Shown piece after piece: positions 21,763 through 32,951 of a DNA stretch of 64,000 nucleotides. The first letter of the stretch is position 1. Every line of letters starts with the position of its first letter. Origin of the DNA: Brassica napus (taxonomy: Eukaryota > Streptophyta > Magnoliopsida > Brassicales > Brassicaceae); NCBI RefSeq assembly GCF_020379485.1, contig NC_063450.1:28620137-28684136 (forward strand). Reading direction: 5' to 3'. The notes under the pieces are model-generated. The model was given only the letters and a program-made list of their open reading frames with translations, did no database searches and was not told where the DNA came from. Position numbers and translations under genes: made by a program.

Positions 21763-23031
21763 ATGTCTTCCTCATCAAGCGATGAAGCAGATAAAGCTTT
21801 TGATGAAATGATCGACAAAGTTGTTGATAATTTCATAGACACAGTAGTTGATGGTCAAACCAACTACCGGAAGAAACGAGCTTATATCGAAAGAGATCGA
21901 GAGCGAGGACACAATCAACTATGGAAAGACTATTTCATGGAAAATCCTACATACCCACCTGAAATGTTTAGGAGGCGTTTTCGAATGAACAAACCACTGT
22001 TCCTTCACATTTTCGAGCGTCTAAGTAGTGAAGTTTCATACTTTCAGCAAACAAGAGATGCTGCGGGAAGGTACGGGCTTTCTCCCCTTCAAAAGTGTAC
22101 GGCAGCTATACGTATGCTCGCATATGGTCAGTCGGGAGATACATATGAAGAATATCTCCGACTTGGTGACAGTACATCACGTTTATGTTTGGCAAATTTC
22201 ACTGATGCAATAATACAGTTGTTTGGAGATGAGTTTCTACGAAGACCTACACCCGAGGATCTTCAACGATTACTCGATGTTGGAGAGGTACGGGGGTTTC
22301 CGGGGATGATAGGCAGCATCGATTGTATGCACTGGGAGTGGAAAAACTGCCCAACGGCTTGGAAAGGTCAGTTCACACGTGGTTCAGGAAAGCCGACAAT
22401 TGTCTTAGAAGTTGTTGCATCACAAGATCTTTGGATATGGCATGCATTTTTCGGCTTACCAGGTACCCTCAACGATATCAATGTTCTAGATCGGTCACAT
22501 GTTTTTGATGACATCTTACATGGTCGAGCACCTAAAGTTAAGTTCAAGGTCAACAACCACACTTATCGTATGGCCTACTATCTTACTGACGGAATTTATC
22601 CAAATTGGGCAACATTTATCCAATCCATCCCACTTCCTCAAGGTCGTAAAGCCGATAAATTTGCTGAAAAGCAAGAATCCGCCAGAAAAGATGTCGAACG
22701 GGCTTTTGGAGTATTGCAATCGAGGTTTGCAATTGTTAAAAACCCAGCTCTACAATAGGACAAGGCAAAGATAGGAAAGGTAATGAAAACTTGTGTCATA
22801 TTGCACAATATGATAGTAGAGAACGAACGGCACGGATACGCTCAAATTAATACATCTGAGTTTGAGTCAGGAGAGTCCAGCAGAAGTTCAAGGGTGAGAA
22901 GCAGAGATAGTATTCATGTCGGTGATATGTTAGGCATCCGCAGAGAAGTTCGAGATTTAGAGAAGCATGCTCGATTGAAAGCTGATTTAGTGGAAAATAT
23001 TTGGCAAAAGTTTGGTGATGAAGATGAATAA
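21763..23031 (+). pseudogene. PIF/Harbinger DDE transposase with a single premature stop
   Basis: The frame 21763-22755 encodes 331 residues of a DDE_Tnp_4 (nuclease HARBI1-like) transposase. It has an N-terminal helical region (MFRRRFRMNKPLFLHIFERL), then catalytic D187 in GMIGSIDCMHWEW, D238 in GTLNDINVLDRS and E312 in ARKDVERAFGVLQSRF. A TAG at 22756-22758 follows PALQ; relatives have Trp there (..WDKAKIGK), so TGG to TAG is the likely change. The same frame then runs to 23031 with KTCVILHNMIVENER, the conserved end of the domain. Full length would be about 422 residues, normal for the family. It would cut and paste the element at TAA/TTA sites. Everything except one codon looks functional, which points to recent activity. 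Confidence 0.85.
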
Positions 23032-23274
23032 GCTTTGTATGTTTTTGAATTTCTCTATTTATGTAATCTACTCTTATTGTATTGAATAAAAAATTTTCAA
23101 AATTTTATAATATATTTTAATATTTTATTCATGTATTCTGAATTATTTCTAATTTTTTTTAATTTATATTATTATTTTATTCCTATGAATTTCTTCTTCG
23201 GGTTCACTAATGCAGAAAACAACAAATACAGGTTCATAACTATTTATGGTCTCACCAAAAAATATTAAAAAATT

Positions 23275-23302
23275 TGGGTGAACCCCAATGGGGGGGTTCA
23301 CC
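23275..23302. repeat. Perfect hairpin near the right end of the PIF element
   Basis: GGTGAACCCC, loop AATGGG-rich, then GGGGTTCACC. A related arm (GGGTGAACCCG) sits near the left end at 18357-18367. It may be a transposase or ORF1 site. Confidence 0.6.
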
Positions 23303-23318
23303 AATGCTCTTGCTCTAA

Positions 23319-24818
23319 CGATGCCTTATCATGTGACCCTCATTTTCATGTGCTCTCTTTTAATTTTGGTAAATAATGTACCCTCCTTTTTTGGGTAAAA
23401 TGTACCCTCCTTTTATTTGTGTGTAATACTATGCTTTTCTATAAAAAAAAAACTAAGTTCTACGTTTTTACATCCAAACACATCTATAAGAGCTAGCCGA
23501 TAATTTAAAAAAATGATGCATAATGACTTGACACCACAAATCATAAGCAAACAAGTATACTTCTCCTTACAAAAGGTATACTTCTTATTTTTCTTTAATC
23601 ACATTATAAACGCCTCCAATAGTTGTTTTTACCATGAATTACAAATTAGTGTATATATATAGTAATTATTATTTAATTAAGAGTATACTAAATTTATTGT
23701 AAATGCAACCAATCCCTTTTATATTATTTGAGGAGCATTATAGAGAACTAACCTTCAGTTCATGTGTTATTTTCAATATTGACATTTCCTACGTGGCAGC
23801 ACCACAAGCTCTCCTACGTCCTATTTTTAAAAACTCTTTGTTAACTAGACTAATTACAAAAATTGACATTGATCATTAAATTATAACTTGACTAATATAA
23901 TATAAGCTTCTTCATTATTGACTAACAAAATAAATAACACGTCTACGTTTTAATGATGTCATTATTGTTTTCCTATATTTACAAAGGCAATTATATATGA
24001 GATTACGATTTTGTGAGTGTCCATACACATGAAGAGGACTGTAACGATTTATACACTAAACCCTAGATCGAAAATATTTGTTCTAGACAGGCCCGGTCCT
24101 ATGTAGTATCTTCACAAAAATATTGTTTTGGTTTTTACAAGTATTATTTATCATACATCATTTTATATATAGTTAGACATTATATATATAAACGCAATCT
24201 AAGTATAATGTATAACTATAGTGTATACAAATTAAATGTCTAAATATAATGTCATCACAATAGAAACCCATATAAATCCGTTAAAGGACATATATAGAAA
24301 TTCTGGTGCCTATAAAATTTAAGGTTATTGTAATCAATATTAAAATACAAATTCAAATCTTGGTGATATTAAAAAAACGTGATTTGCAAAGAAAACCGGT
24401 CACATGATTGTTAAAAGGAAACTTCTAATAACTTTGATATATTTTTAATTTAAGATTTTTTTAACATTTGATTATTTTGGTAACATTAATAGTCAATAAT
24501 TTGCTACGCCTTTAATTTGAGAATTTTTTTAATATAATAAGGAGTCAATTATGGTTACAATGTTTTTCAAATAATTGCCTGTTGTATATAAGGAAGTTAG
24601 ATTATGGATTCAAATTATTTGAATTAATTAATAGTTGTGCGCCTTGCAAAATCTTTCTCAATTTTGTCATATATATGGAAGTTTGATTATAGCGTCTACA
24701 AAATTAAGGTAAGTTTAGTAGTATATAATTGGAGCGCAAGTTAAGCAAAATTAAATAGGTAATATCAGAACTAATTTTGTTTCATTAACCCTACACGAGT
24801 TTGACTTCTTAATATAAA
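23319..24818. other. AT-rich intergenic DNA
   Basis: No ORF with family motifs and no RNA gene recognised. Confidence 0.5.
23375..23414. repeat. Micro-insertion: 8 bases between 16 bp direct repeats
   Basis: AATGTACCCTCCTTTT at 23375-23390 and 23399-23414 flanks TTGGGTAA. Confidence 0.65.
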
Positions 24819-26281
24819 CTAGACCCTGATCCGCGCGCCAGCGCGGGTATGAATTTTCAGTTTTTGGTTATTTATTTAACTAAATAATGTATTTGTAATA
24901 TTTGATGTATTATATTCACCAAGTAAATAATTGTTTGGCATCTTAAACCATCTATTTATGACGAATATTCGATATCATATAAAAAATAGAACAAACAGAC
25001 GTAATTAGAGAATTGTAGACGATATATAAAAACAATGATTATTAATGTAAAATATGAAGATATATTATATTATGACTTAGTATGGCATAAAAGATTATAA
25101 ATTAGTTATACATGTTTAAAGAAAATACAATGATTTTTAAACTTCTTTGAAAAATTTAACATATAAAAAAGGGCGATGAATTAGTCATCAAATTGTAAAT
25201 AATTTCATAATTTTATTAATAATAAATTATTTACAGTCTCTGCTTTTCGTCAAGATAATTATTAAATATCCATAACATTAATATGTTAAAAGGTCATATT
25301 ATGAAAGCCTATGTTAAAACCGTTTTTTTTGGGAAGTGTAACAAAAAAATTACATTTAACTCTTCATTTTGCTTAAGTTTTGTGTCGGTAAGAGATTAAA
25401 AAAATCTCTCTATCTTTTTCAATGTTCAATTTGAAGCTTATTATGCGAAAATCATATGCAAATATAGGCAATTGGTTGAAATCTCTATATCTTTATATTC
25501 TTACAAATTTTAAATTTATTGTTTCCTCTTCTGCAAGCAAATCAATTACCGAAGTAATATATCAATTGGTTGTAATCAAATCTATTCTTATAATTAGTGT
25601 AATTATGGTTACAGTTTATATCTTTAATATGTACATTAAAGATATGACATTGAAGATATTCTGTTTTGATTAATAGAAGATATTGGATTTTGAGTTTGTA
25701 TTTATTGATTTGTTTTTTATAAAGCTTAGAAAATCAATAGGATGATTGGTTGGTTGATACATCCTATAAGGAAAACAAAAACTATAGGTGGTTTCAATAT
25801 TGTACATCGATCGATGCATGATGTAAGTTGACTATATAAAACTTGAGCATGATCATTTCAAACTAAAGTATAAGAAGGTTATATGCATTTGTTATATTGT
25901 AGTTAATATATTTTAAATATTACATACATCAAGTGATTTACGTTTTCGTAAAAATAAAATTTAAGTTCATTATTGGGTTGTACTCGTCTGTAATAAGCTA
26001 CGTTAAATATGATTTATTTTTAGGTTCGTTTAATGACATTAAGTTTAAATTTGATTAAGGAAAACTCATTCATTTACCTGAAAAAGACAAACATAAAAAT
26101 ATGTTGGTTCATTTAATGACATTAAGTTTAAATTTGATTAAGGAAAACTCATTAATTTAACTGGAAAAGACAAGCATTAAAATAAGTAGTTTAATTTAAT
26201 TCTCAGTGGCATGGAAGTGTAAATAAGTTAAAAAAACTTAGGGATACTTTTTAATGGGTACTTCTCTTTTAATAATATAGA
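24819..26281 (-). mobile_element. Non-autonomous Helitron (1463 bp)
   Basis: On the minus strand it begins TCTATATTATTAAAAGAGAA (26281 downward) and ends at 24819 with a GC-rich hairpin (CCGCGC..GCGCGG, 24831-24846), eight bases and CTAG. The flanking bases are A and T, the expected Helitron insertion dinucleotide. Inside, a segment of about 80 bp (TTTAATGACATTAAGTTTAA core) is repeated in tandem at 26027-26105 and 26106-26185. No RepHel gene is present. Confidence 0.8.
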
Positions 26282-26286
26282 TATAT

Positions 26287-26974
26287 GATGTCTACAATTC
26301 ATCGACTCACCACATCCTTCTTTTCTACTCCCTATTTATCTAAACATTCTCTCAAGCAAACATCAACATGATTAACATTGATGGGTTTTCCAAAATTATT
26401 TTTGAACTCAATGATGTTCCAGAAATCGATGCATTCAGAAAGAGGTATATCAATTCGTTTAGTGAATTTGGTAAGTAGGTATGTTTAGTTTGGTAAATTA
26501 ATTCTTAGTTATTTCTCTCTATAGGATTGCAAACCACGAGTTTTAAAGGCCTTTTTCACGGCATTTTGGTTTTATCAGTTTTTTATTTGTTTCCTTATAA
26601 TTTTTTTCTTCGTATTTTATTTTTCTATTACCTATGTTTCTTTTAAATTATAATTATAATTTTATTATGAAAGCAGTAATTCTATTTTCTATGTTTTGTG
26701 TTGTCTTAAATTCATAATAAATTAATATAAGTTATTGCATACTATTATACATTTTTTCCATACAATATATTTAATTTACACATAACCAATTACACAAACT
26801 TTTTCAAGAAAAACAATTAACCTTACATTATATATACATGCCTAATTTCGTTTGATATATATCATTAAATCTAATATTTGTACCTATAACTTTAAAAATT
26901 TTAAAATCGATAAATTAAAAAATAAAAATCGTTTTTGTTCACTCGCTCCGTTGAGGGAGCGGGTTATCACCTAG
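26287..26974 (+). mobile_element. Helitron 3' end with possible RPA-like exon
   Basis: 26942-26974 forms a Helitron terminus: hairpin CGCTCC-GTTGA-GGGAGCG, then GGTTATCAC and CTAG followed by T. The 5' end is not certain. Inside, 26368-26476 reads MINIDGFSKIIFELNDVPEI and ends at a GGTAAGTA donor site. This is vaguely like the replication-protein-A-type ORFs of plant Helitrons, but too short to assign. Confidence 0.5.
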
Positions 26975-27095
26975 TAATATATTAAATGAGATATTATTGG
27001 TTAGGTTTCCAAAAATTTTAGTATAGTCTTATATATACACATCAATATATAAATTTAGAACTCCATCGTAAAAAGCTAGCATTGGGTTGTTCTAA

Positions 27096-28148
27096 GAGCA
27101 TGATTAACGGTAAACCCATTTATGCGGTCCTTAAAAAAAAATTGAATTTTTTTTGGTCCTAAAAAAAAAGTGAACCAATCGCGGGCCGCCACATGTCGGT
27201 GGGACCCGCAAACAGTGCAAAAATGTTCCAACTAGGGGTGGGCAAAAAACCCAAACCGAACCGATCCAAACCAAACCAACCGAAGTTAAACCGATCCAAA
27301 CCAAACCGTGCTCTGTACATAACCCAATTGGTTCATGTTTTACCCAACCCATATGGTTTTGTTTGGTTTGGGTTCAAACCGAACCAAACCGAACCAAACC
27401 AATAATCCAATATATTTTTATCTATATATATATATATATATATATGTTAACATATTGTAAATTTTAGTTAAAGTTTTGTTTTCCATTTTTTCTTAACTTC
27501 CATATATTTAAAAAAAAAATCCAAATATGATTCAAATAATCCTAATACCTAAAGATTGTACTGAAAACAAAACCTAAAAACTATAAGCATCTAAATCGTA
27601 GCCATCTCGTTTCGTTCATCTTCTCCAATTTTCATTCTCTAAATTACGTAACAAAGTTATTATAGGATCAATAAAAACAAAAAGGTAGATGCAAATAGTC
27701 TTTTAGTTAATAGGTTTTGGAATGCTTACAAGTCTTTGTTACGCTAATTAGATTACAAATAGTTTGTTCTTTGCTTATTATGTATTTCTTCCTTTGACGT
27801 GGTTAAGAGTTTTGTCATCGAGCTTTAAATTTTTTTTTGTTTCATAGATTTTTAAAGAAAATCAAACTAAATCTAAACCAAACCGAACTAAACCGAATCA
27901 AACTAAATCCAAACCGAACCCAAACCAAAGCTACTTTGGTTTTAATTGGATTGAGTTTTATAAAACCCAAATTAACCAAACCAAACCAAACCCAAACCGA
28001 ACCCGAAACTAAACCGATATGCCCACCCCTAGTTCCAAGATCGATCTTTATTTCGTAACTTTGGGAACAGTTTTTTTTTAAAAAAAAATGGGACCCACAC
28101 ATTAATTTTCTGTAGAAACCAGTTTAGGAAACCGCGATATTCATGGCC
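27096..28148. mobile_element. Tourist-like MITE, copy 2, interrupted by a hAT element
   Basis: TAA at 27093-27095 and 28149-28151; ends GAGCATGATTAACGG and, inverted, GGCCATGAATATCGC. Removing the hAT insertion and one 8 bp duplication leaves 246 bp, the same size as the other two copies. Confidence 0.8.
27233..28031. mobile_element. Non-autonomous hAT element (799 bp)
   Basis: Ends TAGGGGTGGGC and GCCCACCCCTA, 8 bp flanks GTTCCAAC and GTTCCAAG (7 of 8). Both ends are filled with AACCAAACCGAACC-type subterminal repeats, typical of plant hAT elements. No transposase. Confidence 0.85.
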
Positions 28149-28194
28149 TAAACATCTGCATTCACGCGGATGTGCCCGAGGGTGACGTGGTACA

Positions 28195-28321
28195 TGTTGA
28201 GTAAATACTATATATGAAAAGGATCTCTCTATAATTATCTGATAGTACGAATACCCTACATGTACTCTTGTATATATACTCTCTACATACTTAATAATAG
28301 AACTATTCAGCCAATCATATA
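28195..28321 (+). repeat. 5' LTR of the RE1-like Copia element
   Basis: 127 bp, TGTTGAGTAAA to CAATCATATA. Confidence 0.9.
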
Positions 28322-28391
28322 TGGTATCAGAGCTAGCAAATACCTAAAATTAAAAGCGCCGCTTCTCTTTTTGAAACTTCTCTTCTCCACC

Positions 28392-30615
28392 ATGTCTGAA
28401 ACTCACAACTCACCGGCGACAAACTCTGAGACCATCACTGTCTCAGCAACCCCAACCCTTCTCAATGTCAATATGACAAACGTTACCAAACTCACTGGCT
28501 CAAACTTTCTGATGTGGAGTCGCCAAGTGCTAGCCTTGCTCGACGGCTATGACCTTGCTGGTTATATTGAAGGCTCCATCGTTGTTCCTCCCCAGACCAC
28601 CACGACGGATGACGAGATCACCACCAATCCGTCCTACACCCTATGGAAAAGACAAGATCGTTTGATCTTCAGCGCCCTCCTTGGTGCAATAACCACGATG
28701 ATTCAACTGATCCTCTCCACGGCGACGACAGCGGCTGAGATCTGGACCACCCTCACGACGACCTATGTGAAACCCAGTCGCGCCCATGTCAAGCAGATTC
28801 GTCAACAAATTCAGACCTGGAAGAAAGGTGAAAAATCGATCAATGATTACTTCTAAGGTCTCACCACTCGATTTGATGAAATCGCTTTGCTTGGGAAGGC
28901 TATGGATCATGAAGATCAAATTGAAGCTATCCTTGCTGGTCTTCCTGAGGAGTACAAGACCATTGCTGATCAAATCGATGGCCGTGAAACGCCTCCCTCC
29001 CTGCCTGAGATTCATGAGAAGCTTCTCATTCAGGAAGCCAAACTGCAGGCCGTTTCCTCTGCGCCAACTACTGCTCCGATCACAGCCAACTACACCAACT
29101 CTCGTAGCTCTTCAAGCTACAATCGCAATCAGAACTGGCGACATGGAGGCTACCGTGGTCATCAGACATGGCAACAACAACAACTCACTGCATCATTTCC
29201 ACAGCTCAACAACAACAGCTCGCGTGGGTACCAAGGCAAGTGTCAAATCTGCAGTGTCTTTGTCCATAGCGCACGCCGTTGTCCTCAACTTAATGGTGGC
29301 TCTTCTCACTCCAACCAAACCGCGCATGTGACTAATCCTCCTTCCTGGCAGCCTCGAGCGAATGTCACACAAGCCAACCTCTACAATCCCAACGCGTGGC
29401 TCCTTGACAGTGGTGCTACACACCATCTAACCTTTGATTTGCAGAACTTGGCTCTGCACCAGCCGTATACAGGAGGTGATGAAGTTGCTATTGCAGACGG
29501 TACAGGTCTGAAAATTACTCATATTGGCTGTGCTTCTATACCTACACGCTCGAAAACACTTAATCTCAACGACATTCTTTGTGTTTCGAGTGTTCATAAG
29601 AACTTGATCTCTGTCTATAGACTATGCAATGCTAATCAAGTTTTTGTGGAATTTTTCCCTGCCTCTTTTCAGGTGAATGATCTCAGCACGAGGTCCAGTT
29701 GCTTCAAGGCCGCACGAGGGATGATTTGTATGAGTGGCCGGTGTCCCTTTCTAAACCCGCAGCATCTTTTGCTTCTTATCCAGACACCAAAACCACTCTC
29801 TCTCAATGGCACACCAGAGACTTGGCCACCCTTCTTCTTCTACTTTAAAAGCTGTTGTTTCCTGTTTTTCATTACCTTGTTTCACAAACTCTTCTACTTC
29901 TTCTCCTTGCAATGATTGTCTACTTAATAAAACTCAGAAGCTTCCCTTTTATCAAAGTATTATTGTCTCAACCCATCCTCTCGAATATCTCTTTACTGAT
30001 GTCTGGCAATCTCCAATCTTATCCACCCAAAACTATAGATATTATCTTGTCCTAGTTGACCACTTCACTAGGTACACATGGCTTTTTCCTCTTACCAAAA
30101 AGTCTGATGTCAAAGACATCTTCCAAACCTTTACACCCATCGCAGAAACCAAGTTCAAAACAAAGATCTGCAACCTTTATTCTGATAATGGCGGTGAGTT
30201 CATTGCACTCCGTCCATTTCTTGCCTCTCACGGCATCTCACACCTTACCACCCCACCCCACACCCCTGAACATAACGGTCTTTCCGAGCGGAAACACCGC
30301 CACATAGTCGAAACTGGACTATCTCTTCTCTCCTCCGCCAAGATGCCTCTTACCTACTGGCCTTTAGCTTTTGCCACCGATGTTTTCCTTATCAATCGCC
30401 TACCCACACCAGTACTCTCCCACACTTCCCCATTCCAAAAACTCTTCCAACATACCCCAAACTATCAAAAGCTCAGAACCTTTGGTTGGCTATGCTTCCC
30501 CTGGCTTTGACCCTACGCACCTAACAAGTTAGAGGACAGGTCCATTCCATGTATCTTTGTTGGCTATTCACTTTCTCAAAGTGCATATCAATGCCTTGAA
30601 CCTGTCTCTGGTCGC
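28392..30615 (+). pseudogene. Copia gag-protease-integrase region, broken
   Basis: Gag starts at ATG 28392 (MSETHNSPAT) with KLTGSNFLMWSRQVLALLDG. A TAA at 28854-28856 interrupts NDYF-GLTTRFDE, probably from CAA. The zinc knuckle CQICSVFVHSARRC lies at about 29247-29290 and the protease WLLDSGATHHLT at about 29397. A one-base change near 29690 shifts the frame before the LLQGRT-DDLYEW segment. Another near 29806 restores the pre-integrase motif HQRLGHPS. Integrase has DHFTRYTWLFPL, YSDNGGEF and PEHNGLSERKHRH. A TGA at 30508-30510 interrupts FPWL-PYAPNKLED, probably from CGA. The element cannot move on its own. Confidence 0.85.
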
Positions 30616-32613
30616 ATGAATGTCTCGCGACATGTCCGATTCAACAAAACCCAATACCCATTTGCGACCATGACCAAACCTAAACCTGCTTCTCACCCTG
30701 AGCCTCCCGTATCTTCTTACTCTGATCCCGTTACTGTTATCCCCACAACATCGCCACTTGTACAATCTCCAGCGTCGGCTGCGAACACTGGACCACCGAG
30801 CGAGGATTCATCACCACTGCTGCAGCCGCAGTCTTCAGCAACATCAACAGAACCTGCAACATCTCATCAGTCTACGACTCAGGCGTCTACTTCTCAGGGT
30901 CCAAACCCGTCTGTGCAACCAGCAGAGCCGTCTGTTCCAGTTGCAGAACCTTCTGTTCCTCCACCTGCTCCTGTTGGAAATAGGCACTCCATGACTACAC
31001 GAGCCAAAGATAAAATTTTCAAGCCCATCATCAGGTATAACCTCACTGCTGCTCTACAGTCTGATCCACATTGGATACCAAGTACATGGCAGCAAGCAAT
31101 GAAGCATAAACATTGGCGTGATGCGATGTCAAAGGAGTTCAACTCAACAAATGAAAATTTAACTTGGGATTTGGTGGAAGTCACTGAAAAGATGAATGTC
31201 GTTGGGTGTCGTTGGGTTTTCACCATCAAGTATAACTCAGATGGAACCATTGACAGATATAAAGCTCGGATTGTGGCTAAGGGTTATCATCAGCAACAAG
31301 GAATCGACTTTGAGGAGACATTTAGTCCGGTTATCAAATCAACCACCATCAGGATCGTCCTTGGACTTGCTGTGAACAATGATTGGCATGTCCGCCAAAT
31401 CGATGTCAACAAGGCCTTTCTACAAGGCCACCTTAATGAGGAAGTGTTCATGTCACAACCACCCGGATTCTCCGACTCCGATCGCCCAACGCACGTATGT
31501 CGTCTCAAGAAAGCACTCTATGGTCTTAAACAAGCGCCTCGCACTTGGTACTCTGAGCTAAAGTCCTTTCTGCTGCAGTATGGTTTTCACAATTCACTTG
31601 CGGATACGTCACTCTTCATACTGAAACAGCACATGACCTTTGTTTATGTTCTTGTGTACGTCGACGACATCTTAGTTACGGGAAGTAATCCTAATGATGT
31701 CCAACGAGTGATCACCTCTCTTGCTACTCGCTTCTCCATTAAAGATAAGGGAAATCTTGGATACTTCCTCGGCATTGAGACTCTTCGTACGAGTCACGGA
31801 CTACACCTCAAGCAGCGAAAATACATCACTGACCTCCTTACAAAGGCCAACATGTTACACGCTAAACCCGTCGCCACTCCACTTGCAAGCCATCCCAAGC
31901 TCACGCTCAACTCCGGTTCTCCTCTTACTGATCCACACGAGTATCGCGGTATCGTTGGGAGCCTGCAATACCTCGCACTTACTCGTCCTGATGTCTCCTA
32001 TGCTGTGAATAAACTGTCACAGTTCATGCACTGTCCAACATCTGATCATTGGCAGGCCGCTAAGCGTGTATTTCGCTATCTCTCCGGGACACTTGATCAT
32101 GGCATATTTCTTCGGAAACAAACCGCATCTCCTGCTCTCCACGCGTTCTCTGATGCGGACTGGGCTGGTGATGTTGATGACTATGTCTCCACTAACGCTT
32201 ACATCATCTTCCTACGTTCGCAGCCCATCTCTTGGACGACAAAGAAGCAGAGCAGCGTCGCTCGATCATCCACTGAAGCAGAGTATCATGCAGTGGCAAA
32301 CACGGCTTCCGAACTACGATGGATCGCGCCTCTACTTCACGAGCTTGGCATTCCGGTTACTACTGTTCCCACGGTTTACTGTGACAACATCGGAGCCACT
32401 TACCTTTGCGCGAACCCAGTTTTCCATTCCCGTATGAAGCATATTGCTCTTGACTATCACTTCGTGCGTGGCCAGATACAAAACAGACAACTCCGAGTCA
32501 CTCATGTTTCCTCGAAAGATCAGCTAGCAGATGGCTTGACAAAACCTCTATCGACAACTCCTTTTCAGACTTCACGAATCAAGATTGGTGTCACCACACC
32601 TCCACCATCTTGA
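30616..32613 (+). CDS. Copia reverse transcriptase/RNase H ORF (intact 3' part of pol)
   Basis: A 665-codon open frame, though its own ATG lies inside pol and is not a natural start. A proline- and serine-rich linker (to about residue 120) leads into the RT domain. The RT has WDLVEVTEKMNVVGCRWVFT, then ETFSPVIKSTTIRIVLGLA, LYGLKQAPRTWY and the catalytic YVDDILVTG (about residue 350). RNase H shows DADWAGD, SSTEAEYHA and CDNIGATYL; it ends with HVSSKDQLADGLTKPLS. The stop at 32611 abuts the purine tract, as usual for Copia. The block would copy the element RNA to cDNA, but the upstream breaks mean it would not be made as part of a full polyprotein. Confidence 0.85.
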   Translation: MNVSRHVRFNKTQYPFATMTKPKPASHPEPPVSSYSDPVTVIPTTSPLVQSPASAANTGPPSEDSSPLLQPQSSATSTEPATSHQSTTQASTSQGPNPSVQPAEPSVPVAEPSVPPPAPVGNRHSMTTRAKDKIFKPIIRYNLTAALQSDPHWIPSTWQQAMKHKHWRDAMSKEFNSTNENLTWDLVEVTEKMNVVGCRWVFTIKYNSDGTIDRYKARIVAKGYHQQQGIDFEETFSPVIKSTTIRIVLGLAVNNDWHVRQIDVNKAFLQGHLNEEVFMSQPPGFSDSDRPTHVCRLKKALYGLKQAPRTWYSELKSFLLQYGFHNSLADTSLFILKQHMTFVYVLVYVDDILVTGSNPNDVQRVITSLATRFSIKDKGNLGYFLGIETLRTSHGLHLKQRKYITDLLTKANMLHAKPVATPLASHPKLTLNSGSPLTDPHEYRGIVGSLQYLALTRPDVSYAVNKLSQFMHCPTSDHWQAAKRVFRYLSGTLDHGIFLRKQTASPALHAFSDADWAGDVDDYVSTNAYIIFLRSQPISWTTKKQSSVARSSTEAEYHAVANTASELRWIAPLLHELGIPVTTVPTVYCDNIGATYLCANPVFHSRMKHIALDYHFVRGQIQNRQLRVTHVSSKDQLADGLTKPLSTTPFQTSRIKIGVTTPPPS

Positions 32614-32620
32614 GGGGGGA

Positions 32621-32747
32621 TGTTGAGTAAATACTATATATGAAAAGGATCTCTCTGTAATTATCTGATAGTACGAATACCCTACATGTGCTCTTGTATA
32701 TATACTCTCTACATACTTAATAATATAACTATTCAGCCAATCATATA
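32621..32747 (+). repeat. 3' LTR of the RE1-like Copia element
   Basis: 127 bp, three differences from the 5' LTR by eye. Followed by GTACA. Confidence 0.9.
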
Positions 32748-32951
32748 GTACAAAGCTCATATTAAAATGTTATATAGTATAATAATGTTTTGGCTAAAAT
32801 CATATTACGTTGAGATAGTATTATATTTTCAATCGACATTGGATCCTTTCAGATTTCAGTGCTGGGGTCTGTTGAAAGAATTAAAAGGCAGAATAAAGAT
32901 AAAGAGAAACAGTTTTGAATAAGTTTTGACGTTGTAAGCACGTTGTTATAA

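Larger units (their letters stand above)
18250..23315 (+). mobile_element. 5.07 kb PIF/Harbinger DNA transposon with three genes
   Basis: TAA at 18247-18249 and 23316-23318. The ends show a weak inverted repeat (GAGC then GCAT(C/T)G on both). All genes run on the plus strand: a GRF zinc-finger gene (18832-19425), a Myb/trihelix-like ORF1 (19891-20647, frameshifted) and a DDE transposase (21763-23031, one premature stop). ORF1 plus transposase is the standard PIF/Harbinger set, in which the Myb-like partner recruits the transposase to the element ends. The element is close to autonomous but currently disabled by two small lesions. The first gene is an addition not found in textbook PIF elements. 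Confidence 0.8.
28195..32747 (+). mobile_element. Copia LTR retrotransposon, RE1-like (4553 bp)
   Basis: Complete, with GTACA duplications at 28190-28194 and 32748-32752 and 127 bp LTRs (28195-28321, 32621-32747) that differ at three positions by eye. The LTRs start TG but end TA, not CA. The primer site TGGTATCAGAGC starts at 28322 and the purine tract TGAGGGGGGA ends at 32620. The order of domains is gag, protease, integrase, RT, RNase H. Two premature stops and two frameshifts break the polyprotein before the RT. Confidence 0.9.

Noticed and set aside
27131..28102. ORFs rich in Asn-Gln-Pro or Val-Trp-Phe
   Set aside because: They are translations of the hAT subterminal AACCAAACC repeats.
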